Shown here: positions 12,711 through 25,680 of the stretch, piece by piece
Position numbering within the stretch: the first letter of the stretch is position 1
How the letters are laid out: each line of letters begins with the position of its first letter
Origin: Hymenolepis diminuta
Lineage: Eukaryota > Platyhelminthes > Cestoda > Cyclophyllidea > Hymenolepididae
Length of the DNA stretch: 64,000 nucleotides
Reading direction: 5' to 3'
Assembly: GCA_900708905.1 (NCBI GenBank)
Contig: CAADRB010000001.1
Location: 4,787,907-4,851,906 of the forward strand
Position numbers and translations under genes: made by a program
Notes under the pieces: model-generated
What the model was told of the DNA's origin: nothing
Databases searched by the model: none
The model's input: the letters and a program-made list of their open reading frames with translations, nothing else

Positions 12711-14926
12711 TATTTACCAAATAAGCAGTGTGAGATTGAAATCGTAGGTGTTTACAAGAGCTTAAAGTCCGTTGTTATTAAACAAACTCATTAATAAAAA
12801 AATTCTATTTTCTTAATAATAAGTTCATTTATTTTGCTGCGTTCAAGAAAAGTTCAGAAAGCTTTATCAAACATTTAAAACTTTGATAATAAACAGCAAC
12901 TTCAAGGACATAAAATTAATATTTTAGATATTTTTAGCAAATTTGCTGATACCTCATGAAGAAGATACTTTTTTTTCTAACTATGTGGCAAGTTAACACT
13001 TTAAATATGAAATGCTCACAAATTACATTCATATTGAATCTAAATTAAAAGACGGATTTCAAAATACTATTTTTAAAGTGGAGACATAGTAATAAATTAA
13101 GCAATTACGAAAAATGTAAGGAGATTTGGTCATTTGCTTAATTTAAAAAATATAGTGAATTCCATTAAATTTTGCTGGTAATAACTTATTCATATTTTCA
13201 GCTTATTTTTTGCCGAAGTAGCAACTTTTAGATGGTAATAAGATATCAAAACAAAACTTCCGTTTATTTGTTTTGAAAAATGCACAAACTCACGCTAATG
13301 CAGATTGAAGCCACTGCAATGTAGATAAAAGATTCAAATGGAATATGAAAATGTATTAGCAATTTATCTTTATTTAATAATGATAACTAAAAATATTAAA
13401 TTGTATATGAAAACTTTAAAAAATCGGTAAACGGTTGGAGTCCCTCCCAGGGTTATTGACAACAAAATATTGTTTGAATGATAGAATCCTGACGCTAGTT
13501 CTGGAGAGTTGACGTGTTTGAATATGAAAAAAGTTTTCTCCAAAGGTCTCGTTTTTAGTCTAATAGTTGGGTTCGAGGATGTTGAAAGGGTAAGAATAAG
13601 GGAATTCTAGATATGAAAACTAAATAAAAATGTTTAATTTTACAATATTTACATGATTTCTATTTTAATCCTTTCTTTTACCCTAACTGGAATACTAAAA
13701 ATAAATGTAAATTATAATACCACTTCCTTAATATATTTATTATTTATTATTATTTTCTAAATTAAGCATATTGATATCTCTATCTACCTTAATACTTATT
13801 AGTAAACAGTAACATACGAGATTTATATCAGTAATTTAAAACGAATATATTACTGATATTAAACATCGTTTTATCTAATTATATAACCAGAAGAAGACGC
13901 AATAGTAAATAATTTTAATTTAAATTAGCCAATAATTATTATATTTGGTGCATTTATAAATCAGCTTTAATGATTGACAAGGATCACAACCTATAGGTTA
14001 AAACCGTACGTTACATCATCGTTATTTTCTGAATATTCAAATTCAATGGTTTAATAGATTGAAAAGTTTGTCAAATTTGTGTACAATCATATGCCGACGC
14101 AGGCAGTCTGAAAAAAATGACTTTGTAGATGCATTATTAATGGATCAAATCACTTAAAGTAAAGAAAAAGGAAGTTATTTTTTCCAGTTATGCAAATGGT
14201 GTATAGACAGTTAAATAACTTGTAATGAAATGATGTTTTCTGTTTGTTTGGACGAATGGCATTTTACTTCTTTCGGTCTATACTCGGACGCTTTAAAACT
14301 CTATTTGCAAAGGATGCACAGCTCAATTTCTTTGAAAATTATATTAAGAAAAATGTCCTCTGTAAACCGTTACAGTGGATCGTAATTTTTCTTAAATTGG
14401 AGACAATATGCGTTATAATATGATAATATTGTCCATTTGTCTGATACATCTGTAGGCATTATTGAGTTGAACACAATTTCATTAAATCTTTTTACTTTGA
14501 GCAAAGACTGGTGGTTAGTTTTGTTTTTCGTTCTTACAAATGCAGCACTTAAATATACGTGTTAATGTGCTGATAAAACATTTCATCATTTTCTTTAGAT
14601 ATAAAAAATTCTTTTTTTAGTCGGAATTGTTAAACAAATAAACACTGCTCACTAATATTAGTTTATTTCATTTAATCTATAATTACTTTACAACTCTCTG
14701 GAAGTCAGCATAAGTTTTTGTTTAAATAGAAATAATTACTATTTGTTGATTTAATAAAAAATTCATTATCTCTGTAGAAATATATTTATATCCATGGATT
14801 AATTGTATTTAATGATAATAATTTCATTATCCTATCTTTTGAAATTTTTTATATCAAGAGGTTTTCATTATTTGTTTTTACCTAAGTTTGCAAACTGAAT
14901 CTATTCGCAATATTAACATATTATCT
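12711..14926. other. AT-rich spacer
   Basis: No coding or structural element was recognised. AT-rich simple sequence is dense around 13650-13960. Confidence 0.55.
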
Positions 14927-15430
14927 TGTAGCGGTCCTTTACGGGGTCACCAGTTTGTAGCGGTAGATGGCTAACAGTAAATGAAAGAAAAAGAACACCA
15001 AGGATTGCGTAGACCAGGTTGTATTGAACAAGCTCAGTACAGTCTCAAGGGATAATAGAGAATTGGAGGAGAAGGATTGAGCAACGGGAGATGCGTTTAA
15101 CGAGCTGGGGTCCCCTGTGTGTGTGTGTGTGTGTCTAATGGAAGGCTGTTTATAATCTACACTTTGGGTGAGGACACGCATAAGGATATGACTATATGTG
15201 TGCTTTAATTGGTCGGGACGATTGTAGGGAAAGGAAGGGCCAGTGCAGACAGGACTGGTTAATAACAAAGCCGACTAAGCGGTGTCTGCTTCTATCGTCC
15301 GAGGTATGCTTACCTTTTTCGATCGATGAGGGCACACGATGTTTGTATATGGAGTGCTTAGGTCAGGAAAGGTTAAAAGTTTACAGATATTACTATAAAG
15401 ACAAGATAATCAAATTTGGTAATGATTAGA
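14927..15430. mobile_element. GC-rich LTR-like fragment
   Basis: The block begins TTGTAGCGGTCCTTTACGGG and is markedly GC-richer than its surroundings up to about 15400. TGTAGCGG openings followed by a conserved GGTCACCAG stretch recall the ends of Ty3/gypsy- or BEL-type long terminal repeats; the TGTAGCGG word recurs 24 bases later. A (TG)n tract lies inside. No matching second LTR, coding region or clear 5-base target duplication was found, so it is a solo LTR or other element fragment. The open frames at 14939-15268 (-) and 15196-15429 (+) show no protein motif. Confidence 0.4.
15116..15134. repeat. (TG)n microsatellite
   Basis: Nineteen bases of perfect TG repeat inside the GC-rich block. 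Confidence 0.9.
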
Positions 15431-17700
15431 GATGATGTAAAATAAATATTTCGGAGAAGAAGGAATTCATCTTTCAATCTACATTAAGATGAAGCATTTC
15501 ACTTTCGAGGTTTTTCTTGCCTTATTTGCATCGCTACAAAAGTCGAATGCTTGACTTTTAATCACATCGATTTTGACACATTATTAAAGTTCAAAACGAC
15601 GGTGTTGACATACAGTTCTTTGAAAATATCTTCATATGTTGCAAGTAAGACATTGCTTCTTTAAATAATTTTCAGAGTTCTTACCCACTTCTTAACGATG
15701 CTAACCAAGTTTCAGTAATTTATTAAATCAATAAAGTGCATTATTTGTCAAAAACAGTAAAACAAAATATAACTTTAGATGGAAGATAACTATTAATTAC
15801 AACAATGGAGTTTTGAAATAAAACTTAAGAGTACAAAAATAACGTTTTTGTTTGCGGTCTAAAATTACAAAAGTCACTTTTGTTATTTATTCAACCCACA
15901 AACGAGAGAATTATATTTCAGACATGCTGTTATATATAAGTAGTATGAGGACATTTTTGCAACTCTAAACATAAATGGCATTGATGTTTTTTGTGTACAA
16001 TGATGTTATGTCAAGAAAAATTTCTGGAAAAAAATTTCGGTATAATTTCAGCAGTGTACTACATTTTGGTTAGGAAGTTGACGATTTGCCTCTGATATAA
16101 AAACTTCTTTACTACAAAGAATATTTGAATGCTCAAATTTCCTTTTTTTTATTAAAAGAATTAGTAGGCAAGAGAAAGCATGATGAAATGGCAGTTCTTT
16201 CTGGTAATAAATTAATGAATCAGTTTTACGCCCTTGTTCCTCAGGCTCCACTTTCTATCATTTTTGTTGTTCCCTTTAACCTTCTAGAATCTCTTCTTGT
16301 TTTATTATTTAACATTTTTTACTCATAATATATTGCAACAAACTGTTTGCATTAATTATAGTCCGTATGATTTTACTATAATAATTACAAATTCTTATAT
16401 TATTCTTGAATACAAATCACTTCAAATTATTATGTTTTATCATAATTGTAAGGTCATGCCCATAATGCCTTAATAATATATAGTTTCAATGTAAATGATT
16501 GTCGACAAAATTGATTTTCCTATCATTTTAAAACAAGCACTTTGATCAACCATTAAATTTCTTGAATCAAAGAAATTTAGTGCTATTTCAAATAGCAAAT
16601 GCGTAAAAATTTTTGACCGATTTATAATGTATAGTTGTCTAATTTGCAAAATTACGAAAAGGTGTAAAATGAGGGAAATTTCTATTAGTGTACATTTCTT
16701 TGATAATCATCCCACCGGTCCCACTGTTAAATGTTATGCAGAGAATGCAAGTTTATTATGCGATGTTTTCTCTCTACGCCCACACATTAAATAGAATTTC
16801 AGCTTTTGTTTAACCCGATAGAGAGTCAATATTAGGATGCAATTAATTTCATAATTTTCAAGGTTTCACACCTTTTTCAACTCATAAATGTAAAGAGTAA
16901 TTAATATTTTGAAAACCAAATTTAATTTGATAAGATTTTAACAGGTAACGATTTGATTTGTAAATATACAGCGCAAAAAATGTCACTTAGTTTTTGTCAA
17001 GAGGTAATAGATTATTTCGGAAGCTCTAAAATTAAATGGGAAAATATTTTAAAATTGAATAAACGCAGTTATAAAATGAGATTTATTATAAATGAAAAAT
17101 GATTTCATTTGAATGCACAATTATCATTTATGCGATTTCCTTATCGGTAGCATTAACAAATAAATACATGTGTGGATGTCATATTTCAATCATTTGGTTT
17201 ACGAAAACGATTGAAAATCCACATTCTATGTATAATTACAATTGACAAATTGAATGCATTTTTCCTAATCTTTTTTTAAAAGTCTATAAAAATGAGGTGA
17301 TGTTACGTTAGTTGAAATTGGCATATCTCCCTAGAGTTTGATCGGGAAAAACTGAGGTCGAAGAACACACACACCAAGTCAATAAAAATATCAATGCCAA
17401 CCGTAAGAATTTATTTTTATTACTACGATTTTATATCATGTTTTTTTATTTTCACGGTGGTTTAAATAGAACTGCTTCTGAATCCCTCAGTTTGATTAAT
17501 TAGAAGAATTTCTATTTGCAAATTGGTAGTCCATGTGTGTGATAAAATGAATTGCTAGTATTAATCTGTTAGAGTTAAAATAAATTTTCCCTTGTTTACC
17601 AACGATTAAAATAATTAATTAGTTTCAGTAAAATGCGACAGCTTCGGTTTCATAATATGTTAAAGATAACCCTCAACTAATACGTAATTTTGCAATGATT
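15431..17700. other. AT-rich spacer
   Basis: The overlapping opposite-strand frames at 16048-16328 are without motifs. No paired splice sites with a sustained frame were seen. Confidence 0.55.
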
Positions 17701-17773
17701 ACGGGTAAACAATTAAGACTTTATTTCAATTTTTTTAACTATCACTATCTAAAAGATATTTTAATTCAAATGG

Positions 17774-18223
17774 TCAATGGGATTTACCGTAGCAGAGTTC
17801 ACAGCACTTCATCAAAGATGAAATTTGATTTCTGATACCTATCAGATAATTCATATCAAACGGAAGTTTAAGAACATCAAAATAAGCTTTTAAAAATTCA
17901 CGCAAATTGACTAACCTGAGGTTTTTTGTTGGTTTAATAAGGAACTGGGAAGAACCCTTCAATTATCTCCATAGTTCTGAATAAAATATAGGTAAAAACA
18001 TCAAAGACTGGTTAAAAATTTCAGCTTCTCTGAAAAATATAAATAAAGGATACTGAATGTTCTTTTTTGTTAAAATGGATGAGATTTCCTGTCCAATACT
18101 TACCTGTTGTGTGGCCTCATCTATCCTTTCTTTCATTATGATAAACATACATCCTATCCATTCCCATTTCTGTTTTAACGATGGCTGTACAATACTTGCA
18201 GTATTTCGTTTTCTTGGTAATCC
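17774..18223 (-). CDS. Unidentified two-exon gene end or gene remnant
   Basis: On the minus strand an exon at 18223-18104 (acceptor GTGTCATTTAG, donor CAG|GTAAGT) is open for 40 codons in phase 0, from GLPRKRNTASIVQPSLKQKW to ...KERIDEATQQ. It splices in phase 0 across about 159 bases to a second exon beginning at 17944 (acceptor TTCTTCCCAG). That exon reads FLIKPTKNLRLVNLREFLKA, then a hydrophobic and mixed stretch to KCCELCYGKSH and a stop at 17774-17776. AATAAA lies about 50 bases downstream (near 17720). Joined, the pieces give 96 residues with a three-Cys C-terminus. Splice strength, matching phase and poly(A) signal support a real terminal gene segment, but no upstream exon was found and I do not recognise the protein. 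It could belong to an old transposon. Confidence 0.4.
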
Positions 18224-21200
18224 CTAAATGACACATGGCTTATTGCACTTTCGCATTTTTTAAATTTAAATTAGTTGGTTCTCCGTGCAAATTCCTAACA
18301 AATTATAACTTATGCTGTAAGCTATCAAGATGATTACCGATAAAATATTTAAATGTTTAGACAAAACTCAATTAAAAATTATTTGAATAATTAAAAATAA
18401 AACTTGCTAACTGCAGTATATCCAACACATTTGAGTTTGAATAAATACGAAATATTTTGAAAGCGCAAATATTTTATATTTACTTCCTGCTTGTCAATTG
18501 TTTCCCAATTCTACTCAAAAGTTTAATAATTGTTTTTAATGATGCATTTTATAGCAAAATATAAACAACTTATCCATCAAAAACACGCGTGTCTTATTCG
18601 GTTATAGAAAAATGTGTCTTTAAAGAAATAATTCTTTCATTTTTTATCTGTCAAATGTAAGTACTTTGTTGATTCCTTAGATAAATATTTTAAATACGCA
18701 TGATTGGAATCTATTTTATTGATTTGCATCAATTCCATCTAAATTTAAATAAAATACAATAGCACATGTAATTTTAAACTTTGATATTACACGTATCCTA
18801 TGGCACTATTTCTTCTCTGAATATCATTAACTACCCTGTAACAATTTAGGAAGTGAAATATCTTTTTTTAAATGTGTAAAATTGATTAGGTTTATAAAAT
18901 TGCACTCCAAGTTAATAATAATATAATCCCTCCTTCAAAATCACATTGTCCTTCCCGTTTGAAATTTTAAATAATTAAAAGAATGAAATAACGTGATAAG
19001 TAAACCTCTTATAATTAAGCAACCGGTCAATATGTACGAACTATATTATCAATAATCAATTATTACGTATTTTGAATATTTTAACCTAAATATCCTGAAA
19101 CAAAAAGCCAAAGAATATGTAAAATAATTGTTTTAATGTTCTCTTCGATTTGATTCCTTTATTTTTTATTGCAATTTTCCTGATTTCAGTTGCTTACCCG
19201 CAATAAAATTACGTATGAAATCGATTTTACAGAGCATAAAAAAACATAATTTTAATTTAATTAATCGTTCTGGAGGCCGATTCATATAATCAGCTTAATT
19301 AACATCAGAGACAAGAAGGAAAACAATTATGGATTATAAATTAACATTATAAAATACAAGAAATAATATTCGTGAGAAGTTAAGTTAATGGAGAACAGTA
19401 GGGATTTTTAATCAAAGTTACATAATACATCTGAGATACTTTTAACAATCACATATCCTTTACGGAAATGAATTTAACTGAAATAAATAATGAATCCGTA
19501 ATTATTATTTATATTCTTTTATGTGAATTCAAGTTAATTTACTGGGAAATATAAATCAAATAATAAAATGTCAATTTTTTGAGTGGACGCTCTTTTCCAT
19601 ATTAAACTTCTATAATGACCAACATTGACGGTTATGCCGCTAAATGATTCGCTTTAAGTCTTCGTTTGTAGATAAAAATGATTTCATAAAATAAACGTCC
19701 GGGGTAACTGTAAAAGAATTGCTAAAATTACAAGATATATATTCTTTAGCATATGACCATCTCAAATCCCACGTATCCCGCTTCATTCTACAGTTGCGAC
19801 GCCCGATTTCATTTAGATTTCGAAAGTACAGGCTCCTTCTGGTAATTTTGCTATAGCATTTTTACGGATGATGTAGGAAAAAAAATCGGATACAATAAAA
19901 AACATTAATTTTTTCAATGATGTTTAATTTACAATAGAGCGTTATCTCATAATACTTTTAAGAATTAATGCAATCAAAAATTTAACAACTTCATGTCGGA
20001 AATGATTATACTCGCTCTTTCAATTAATACTGTGACATCGTGCATTTGTATTAAATGGAAAAATTAAAGTCTAAACTGGAGGGCAGATTTAATTTATAAA
20101 TGCTAAAGAAAACGGGCAACAAAAAAGAATTATAATGTTAGAGAGCATTGATAAATAATTGGTCCACAAAATTATTAATTCTTGTTGCTAACTGGGAAGT
20201 CTAAATTATTATGTCGCAATTAACAAATTCGATCTAAAAGGGTCACATTACCAGATCCAATCTATCTAAACTTAGTGACCTAGAAATAGGTTTAGACACT
20301 CTTTATTGGATTAACTAGGAAGATTACTGTTTATTGAGAGTATTCTTAAAAAGAACTATTAATACTAAGCTAATGTGTTAAATTTTACTGACAGAGTAAA
20401 ATGCAGAATAAATAAACGAGGAAGAAGCAGTTTGTCGATTAAAGATGTCACCTTTCTTTTTTAATTGGATTTCTTATAGTTAAATATCTGATTGTTATCA
20501 TGTTAATTAATGAGCGGTTTTTGAGATGCAAAGGAAATGTAATAATTGATATGTTTTAAGTGTTATTGACTTATTAAAATGCATAATTACAGATGTTAAA
20601 AGTTCTCTAATTATGTAATGATTTTGGTATTTTTTCTGCTGGAATGTACAATAAATGGGGACAAATAAATTTTACCTACTTATACTTACTTAATAAGTAA
20701 TACATCTGTTATTGGTGTAAATAATATCCAGGAAGAATTTAAAAAATGATATTTATTTAGGAATTGGCCTTAAATATAAAAATGAAGGCTATCTCCATTT
20801 AAATGCATAACCGTTATTATTATTATTATTTCAAAAGAAAACCTTTACAAATTTTAAGTACAAAAACCGTATGATTGATGGAAAGGCTGTGAAACGAAGT
20901 GGAGGTTTGGAGGAAGCTGGAAATATAACTAGGATCACAGGATATTTAATTTGTTGTAATTACGAAAGTATTGGTTTGTAATTATTCCCAAAGCTTGTTT
21001 AATTTAGTTTGAACGTTTTAATATCTAAACTGCATGAAATAATTTTCAAATTCATGGATAGGATATTCAGTGCATATTGACGGTGTAACTTGGTTATATC
21101 ATTCAGATTTATTTTAATCTTGTTGCAGCCAAAAGAAGATTGATAAGATGGACACCATTATTTAATATGTCAAAGCCCACAAAAGCTTGTCAAATGTCCA

Positions 21201-21459
21201 TGGTGATAACCACTTAGAATTATGAATTTTAGATTTTATTTTCAACAAAGTAAAATTTTATTACTAAATTTTAATAAACTTTTTCGCCTAAGGCAAATTC
21301 AATATTAAAGTGCATGAAAAAGACTAAGAATTTATTATTCCGTAGTCAAAAAAACTAACGCTTTTTCCATTTTAGGTCTTCTCCTCAGTCTTTGATGCAA
21401 TAAAAAAATTCAGCCGTTTGTAAAACTACAAGCCGTCAGATACAACCGTCTCAAGAATT
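18224..21459. other. AT-rich spacer
   Basis: No gene was supported on either strand. A short ATT/TTA trinucleotide tract lies at 20814-20830. A GGTCAC...GTGACC inverted pair flanks about 30 bases near 20240-20281 but has no other transposon feature. Confidence 0.5.
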
Positions 21460-21930
21460 GTAACCATATTCTAACACGCAATCCTAAACTTGCAGCAAAA
21501 AGGCCCTTCTTTTGTATATTTTTCATGGAAGCGTCGACGTTGTTGTTTGCATGCAAAGTAAAAAGTTACACTTTTTTGCGAATTATAAATATGCGTTATT
21601 TCTCACTCTATGTACTTAAACCTTCATTTTTTCTCATTTTTTATTACCTTAAACTGCTATTTACAAATTTTTTAATTTGATCTTTTTTGCATGCGTAAAT
21701 TTGTGCTCATGTAGTTTCTCATAAAAATTAATTTAGGTTTGAGGCAAAATTTGAACAACTCTTAGGCAGGATTTCACAATTAAATAGACTTTATTGACAG
21801 TTCAATATATATTAGCTGCTTGAATCGAAGACTTCCTGGTATCTGGTAATTGTAAAAGGGTATAAGGTACGATAGTAGGTTTTCCATTCCAAAATCTTCC
21901 TTACTGAAGCATGGCAGCATAAAGTTTTAG
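21460..21930 (+). repeat. Diverged dispersed repeat, copy 2
   Basis: This is the partner of the block at 12225-12710, in the same orientation. The best-preserved segment is 21533-21556 (24 bases, two mismatches to copy 1). Similarity extends patchily leftwards to about 21420 and rightwards to about 21930, including CTCATTTTTTATTACCTTAAA near 21640 against CATCTTTCATTACTTTAAAG near 12425. The copies look old. Confidence 0.65.
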
Positions 21931-24900
21931 AGTTTCCTAAATACGCTCTAAAATCAATTCATTACGGTTCTTAAAAGCGCAAACATACGTCTTTCTTAGG
22001 AGTTTAAAAGGGCCATAAGATCCGTATTTACTAAAAAACAAATTTTGTTACTTTGGGCGAATGCATAAAATTTTGCTATAATTTTATGGTTAAAATGCGT
22101 TATCAGACATTTGATAAGTAAAAGTGTCATGTGAAAGCAATAATTGTATATGTGTGAAATTCCCATTTTTGACATTTTATGACGAATTAAACGATGTATT
22201 ATGATTGTTTTCCTGAACAAAATGGTACCTCTGCTCAGTATAGAACAAATTTTCTGGAATTAACTCTATCTTGAATTTCGTTTCATATTCCACATTTCTA
22301 CCATTTGATTCCGCTAAATTACGTAGCATCAGTTTGTTGAAAAAGGTGGGTTTGAAAATACAGTTTTAAAAATCAAAAGCAGAATTTAAATTTTTCAGCA
22401 GTTGAAACTGTTCGAAGATCTGGTCATATAATTCGTGGAATTAATTTTTATCCAGTACTCCTCTCGAAGTAATATGTACAGATACTTTTTGAGTTGAAAT
22501 TTTCATACAAGTTGAAGATATGATTCAGGCTTTTATGAGACTTAAAGGACCTCGATTTAAACAGTTGTCCAAGTGCACTGTTTACATTTTCTCATGAAAA
22601 TGGTAGCTTTTAAAGTTTTTAAGTGATCATTGGCGCTTTACGAGACGAGAATCAATATTTTCGGCCCATTCTCACAAAAATATTTACTGATCTCATGATC
22701 ATTTGGCCTGTGTTGTGACAATTTAAGCTTTCCTACTGTGAGTGATTCCAGTGTGCATAAAACTTTCTAGTGGTATCTAAGAGAAATATACCTCTCTACC
22801 TACCTGGATCCTTAATTTTGAATTTCTTGTAACTTATGAAATCGTTTCCGCAATTATTCTTTTATGAGAGGTTGGCTGTAAGACTTGGCAAATAATCACG
22901 GAAAACTTCAAAAAAGGAAGTTTGAAAGTCAGTCAAAGTGCACATAAGAAGAACTTTATATAATGTTGCAAAGTTTTGAGCTACAATTACATCGTAAAAG
23001 TGTTTTCTTATCTAACCATACACAATTCATCTATATGAAGGGGGGCTTAACGCATGTATTAAGAATTTTAAATGCTTTGAGTGGATCTATTCCTTCTTAA
23101 ATGCTCCAACTATTCACATATACATCAATCTAATCAAAATTTATAAAAATTACCATTCAATTTCGTCGCCCATTATATACCTCAGATTAATAGAAAATTT
23201 TGTTCTGAAATACCTCAAAGAAACTCAAGATTGATCTTGTTTGCAACATTTTAATATCAAGTTTACTAACTAGCTTTTTTGTTCTTAGTACAAAAGAGTG
23301 AATCTAAATAAGCGTTTCAATTTTTTAATTAACCTCGGACACCTCTTGGAAGATATCATAATCCGATTAGATATCTTAATGGTTACAAATCTCAAAACTC
23401 TATATTAATGCGTAATTGCTTTAATGGTAGGCTTTATTCCAACAACATGCAAGTTAGCGACTCTGAAACTTAGCCCATTTTAATAAATGTTCAATTTTTC
23501 TGTAATATTCAAAAATACATTGTCAATTTTTATTCAGTAAAATTATTCATTTGTATCCAATATCTTCTGTAGAAAGTTAATTACTCATACTTTTGAGCGT
23601 CGGATAGATCTTAAAACTTTTCCAACATCTTCTGAAACGCTGGAAGTAATGGCCGGGTCTACGAATTTTAGGACTGCAAGACGGGGGAGAGATAACATGC
23701 GTCCCAAAATATTCTATGGAGTATTGAAAATTGCTGCTTTTATCTCTGACTGATGACCGCCTGAACTAGAGTTGCAACAGGAACCACCTCAGGAGAGACA
23801 GATATAAGTGGAAGTTGAATAGAATTTTTAGAAGGATTTGGAGAAATAGTGGTGCTAAGTGCGTTTGAAACATAAGGAGACAAGTTACCCACAATTTTAC
23901 AAATAGACTCTTTATTTCTGTAGGCAAACTTTCAAAAATTTTTCAAAGAATCGTGCAATTCACTGTTTGTTGAGAAACAGAAGAGTCCTTTTTGCTTTTG
24001 GCATCATAAAATCGTCAGATATGTAAAATAATTAATTAGTCACCATTATTATTGCTCTGAAATTTTTCCAAATATCCACAAACACCAGAACTCAATATTA
24101 ACAGGTAGATAGGTTTTACTTCTAAATTACGAAATGCAAATTTTAAGAGTAATTAACAATAACTTGTTAATTTAGTATTTCTTGGATAAGAACTATTCAC
24201 TTTCAGGCAACTGAAATAGTTCTAAGATTCATGAAATTTTAGTGGAAATGTGAGCATTTTTCAGGCAAACCAATTCCTTGAACTAATTGCTAAAGCTTAG
24301 CAACATGAATTATTTTGATGCTTTTGCGACATTTTGACTCCCATAAAACAGGACAAGAGATAGTGTTGGGATATTGTTAAAGTTGTTCTAGAGATTTAAA
24401 TAAACTAACATTTAATTTTTGAGATGTGGACGGAATGTCAAGTTCCCACAGCGCTCATTTTCCTGATAAATTAAAACATGGTCACCTCTTGGCACTCATT
24501 TTAACAAGGAGGCAGTCATAAATCTTCATATTATGATGCTGGTAGAAAATCCATTTATCAGCAAGGAAGAAAAAAGTTAAAGTGACTCAAATCTAGACCC
24601 CAAACAAAAACAGGGTCGTCCGATATTTCTTGTTTAAGGTCCTTGTCGAGTCTAGTGCGTTTTGCTTAGAAGCCATTCTTCTCTCTCAAAAGTCAAAGAA
24701 ATTTGTTGTTGAATAATGGCAGATGATATGGAGTGAGATATAACGGACTCGATCTATCAGAACTATACTTGAATTCAAAATCAAAATGATTTTTCGCAAA
24801 TTTTGGTAAGACAACTCCAAAATACGGTTTTTCAATAAAAAATGATTTCAGATTTTTTGTTCCGTTTGGTAATATTCTCTCTGATCGGTCGCATAAGAAT

Positions 24901-25249
24901 TAGTTATTTTTCACGTTGTGAAAAATTAAATAGAAAAAATAATTAACCGATGAAATCCCAATAATTATTTTTTTAATAATCAAAAATGCTTTTTAGACTA
25001 CCTTAATATCATTTGAATAATTTTATTCTTACAATTGACCAGAAATTGGCCAAACAGATTATATTGCATCAAATTATTCATTTTGATTATTTAAATTAAA
25101 AAATATCGAAGTACATACTCGCAAAATTTGTCTTAAGAGGCATTGAAATGATTATCAATTGTATAAAAATATTTATTTCACTATTAGGAGATTTGAAAGA
25201 TAACGCTCTATGTATTTTCAGAATTAATTTTTATTCGCTTTCTCCACGA
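21931..25249. other. AT-rich region with decayed repeats
   Basis: There are short imperfect duplications (22391-22441 against 24201-24247) and a Pro/Ser-rich frame on the minus strand around 23900-23730. That frame contains SPYVSNALSTTISPNPSKNS and is interrupted by stops, so it looks like the remains of a coding element. No family was assigned. Confidence 0.4.
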
Positions 25250-25680
25250 AAATACCTCGGTTTTTCGTCCACGAAGTTAGAGTGACCTCTTTTATGTTCC
25301 TATGACACATAACCCCTGTCTGCCATGTCTAAACGCGTCCGTCAATTTCCCCTCTTTTCTATGGCCGCCTCGCTTCACATAAAAGGCACATCTGCCCTCA
25401 TGCTCGGGCGTGGCCTTACCCAAGTGACCCATACAAAGGTATCTTTGTTTTCCACTGAATAACAATGCACGCGTGTCAGTTACCGGTTCCTACACGTCCT
25501 TTTAATCTCCCCTCTTCCTCAGCACACTCCCCTCTCTAACTCTCTCTCTCTGTCATTCATATCAAACTCGTTGCGATTTCCTTGAGTACAGCTTTTGGTC
25601 TAATCAACTCCCGGTGCTCTGCTTTACAAATTTTGTTAGCTCTTACTCAAGCAGTTATGAACTGGTGACTGTTATTGCTG
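25250..25680. promoter_or_regulatory. GC- and CT-rich island, possible regulatory element
   Basis: About 430 bases are far richer in G and C than the flanks and have no open reading frame of note. Visible motifs include GGGCGTGGCC (a GC-box/KLF-type site, near 25406), ACATAAAAGGC (TATA-like, near 25378), CACGCG words and a CT tract at 25532-25552. No transcript start, terminal repeat or coding region could be tied to it. A regulatory island, a non-coding RNA promoter or an unrecognised mobile-element end are all possible. Confidence 0.3.
25532..25552. repeat. CT-rich simple repeat
   Basis: Interrupted CT dinucleotide run within the GC-rich island. Confidence 0.8.
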
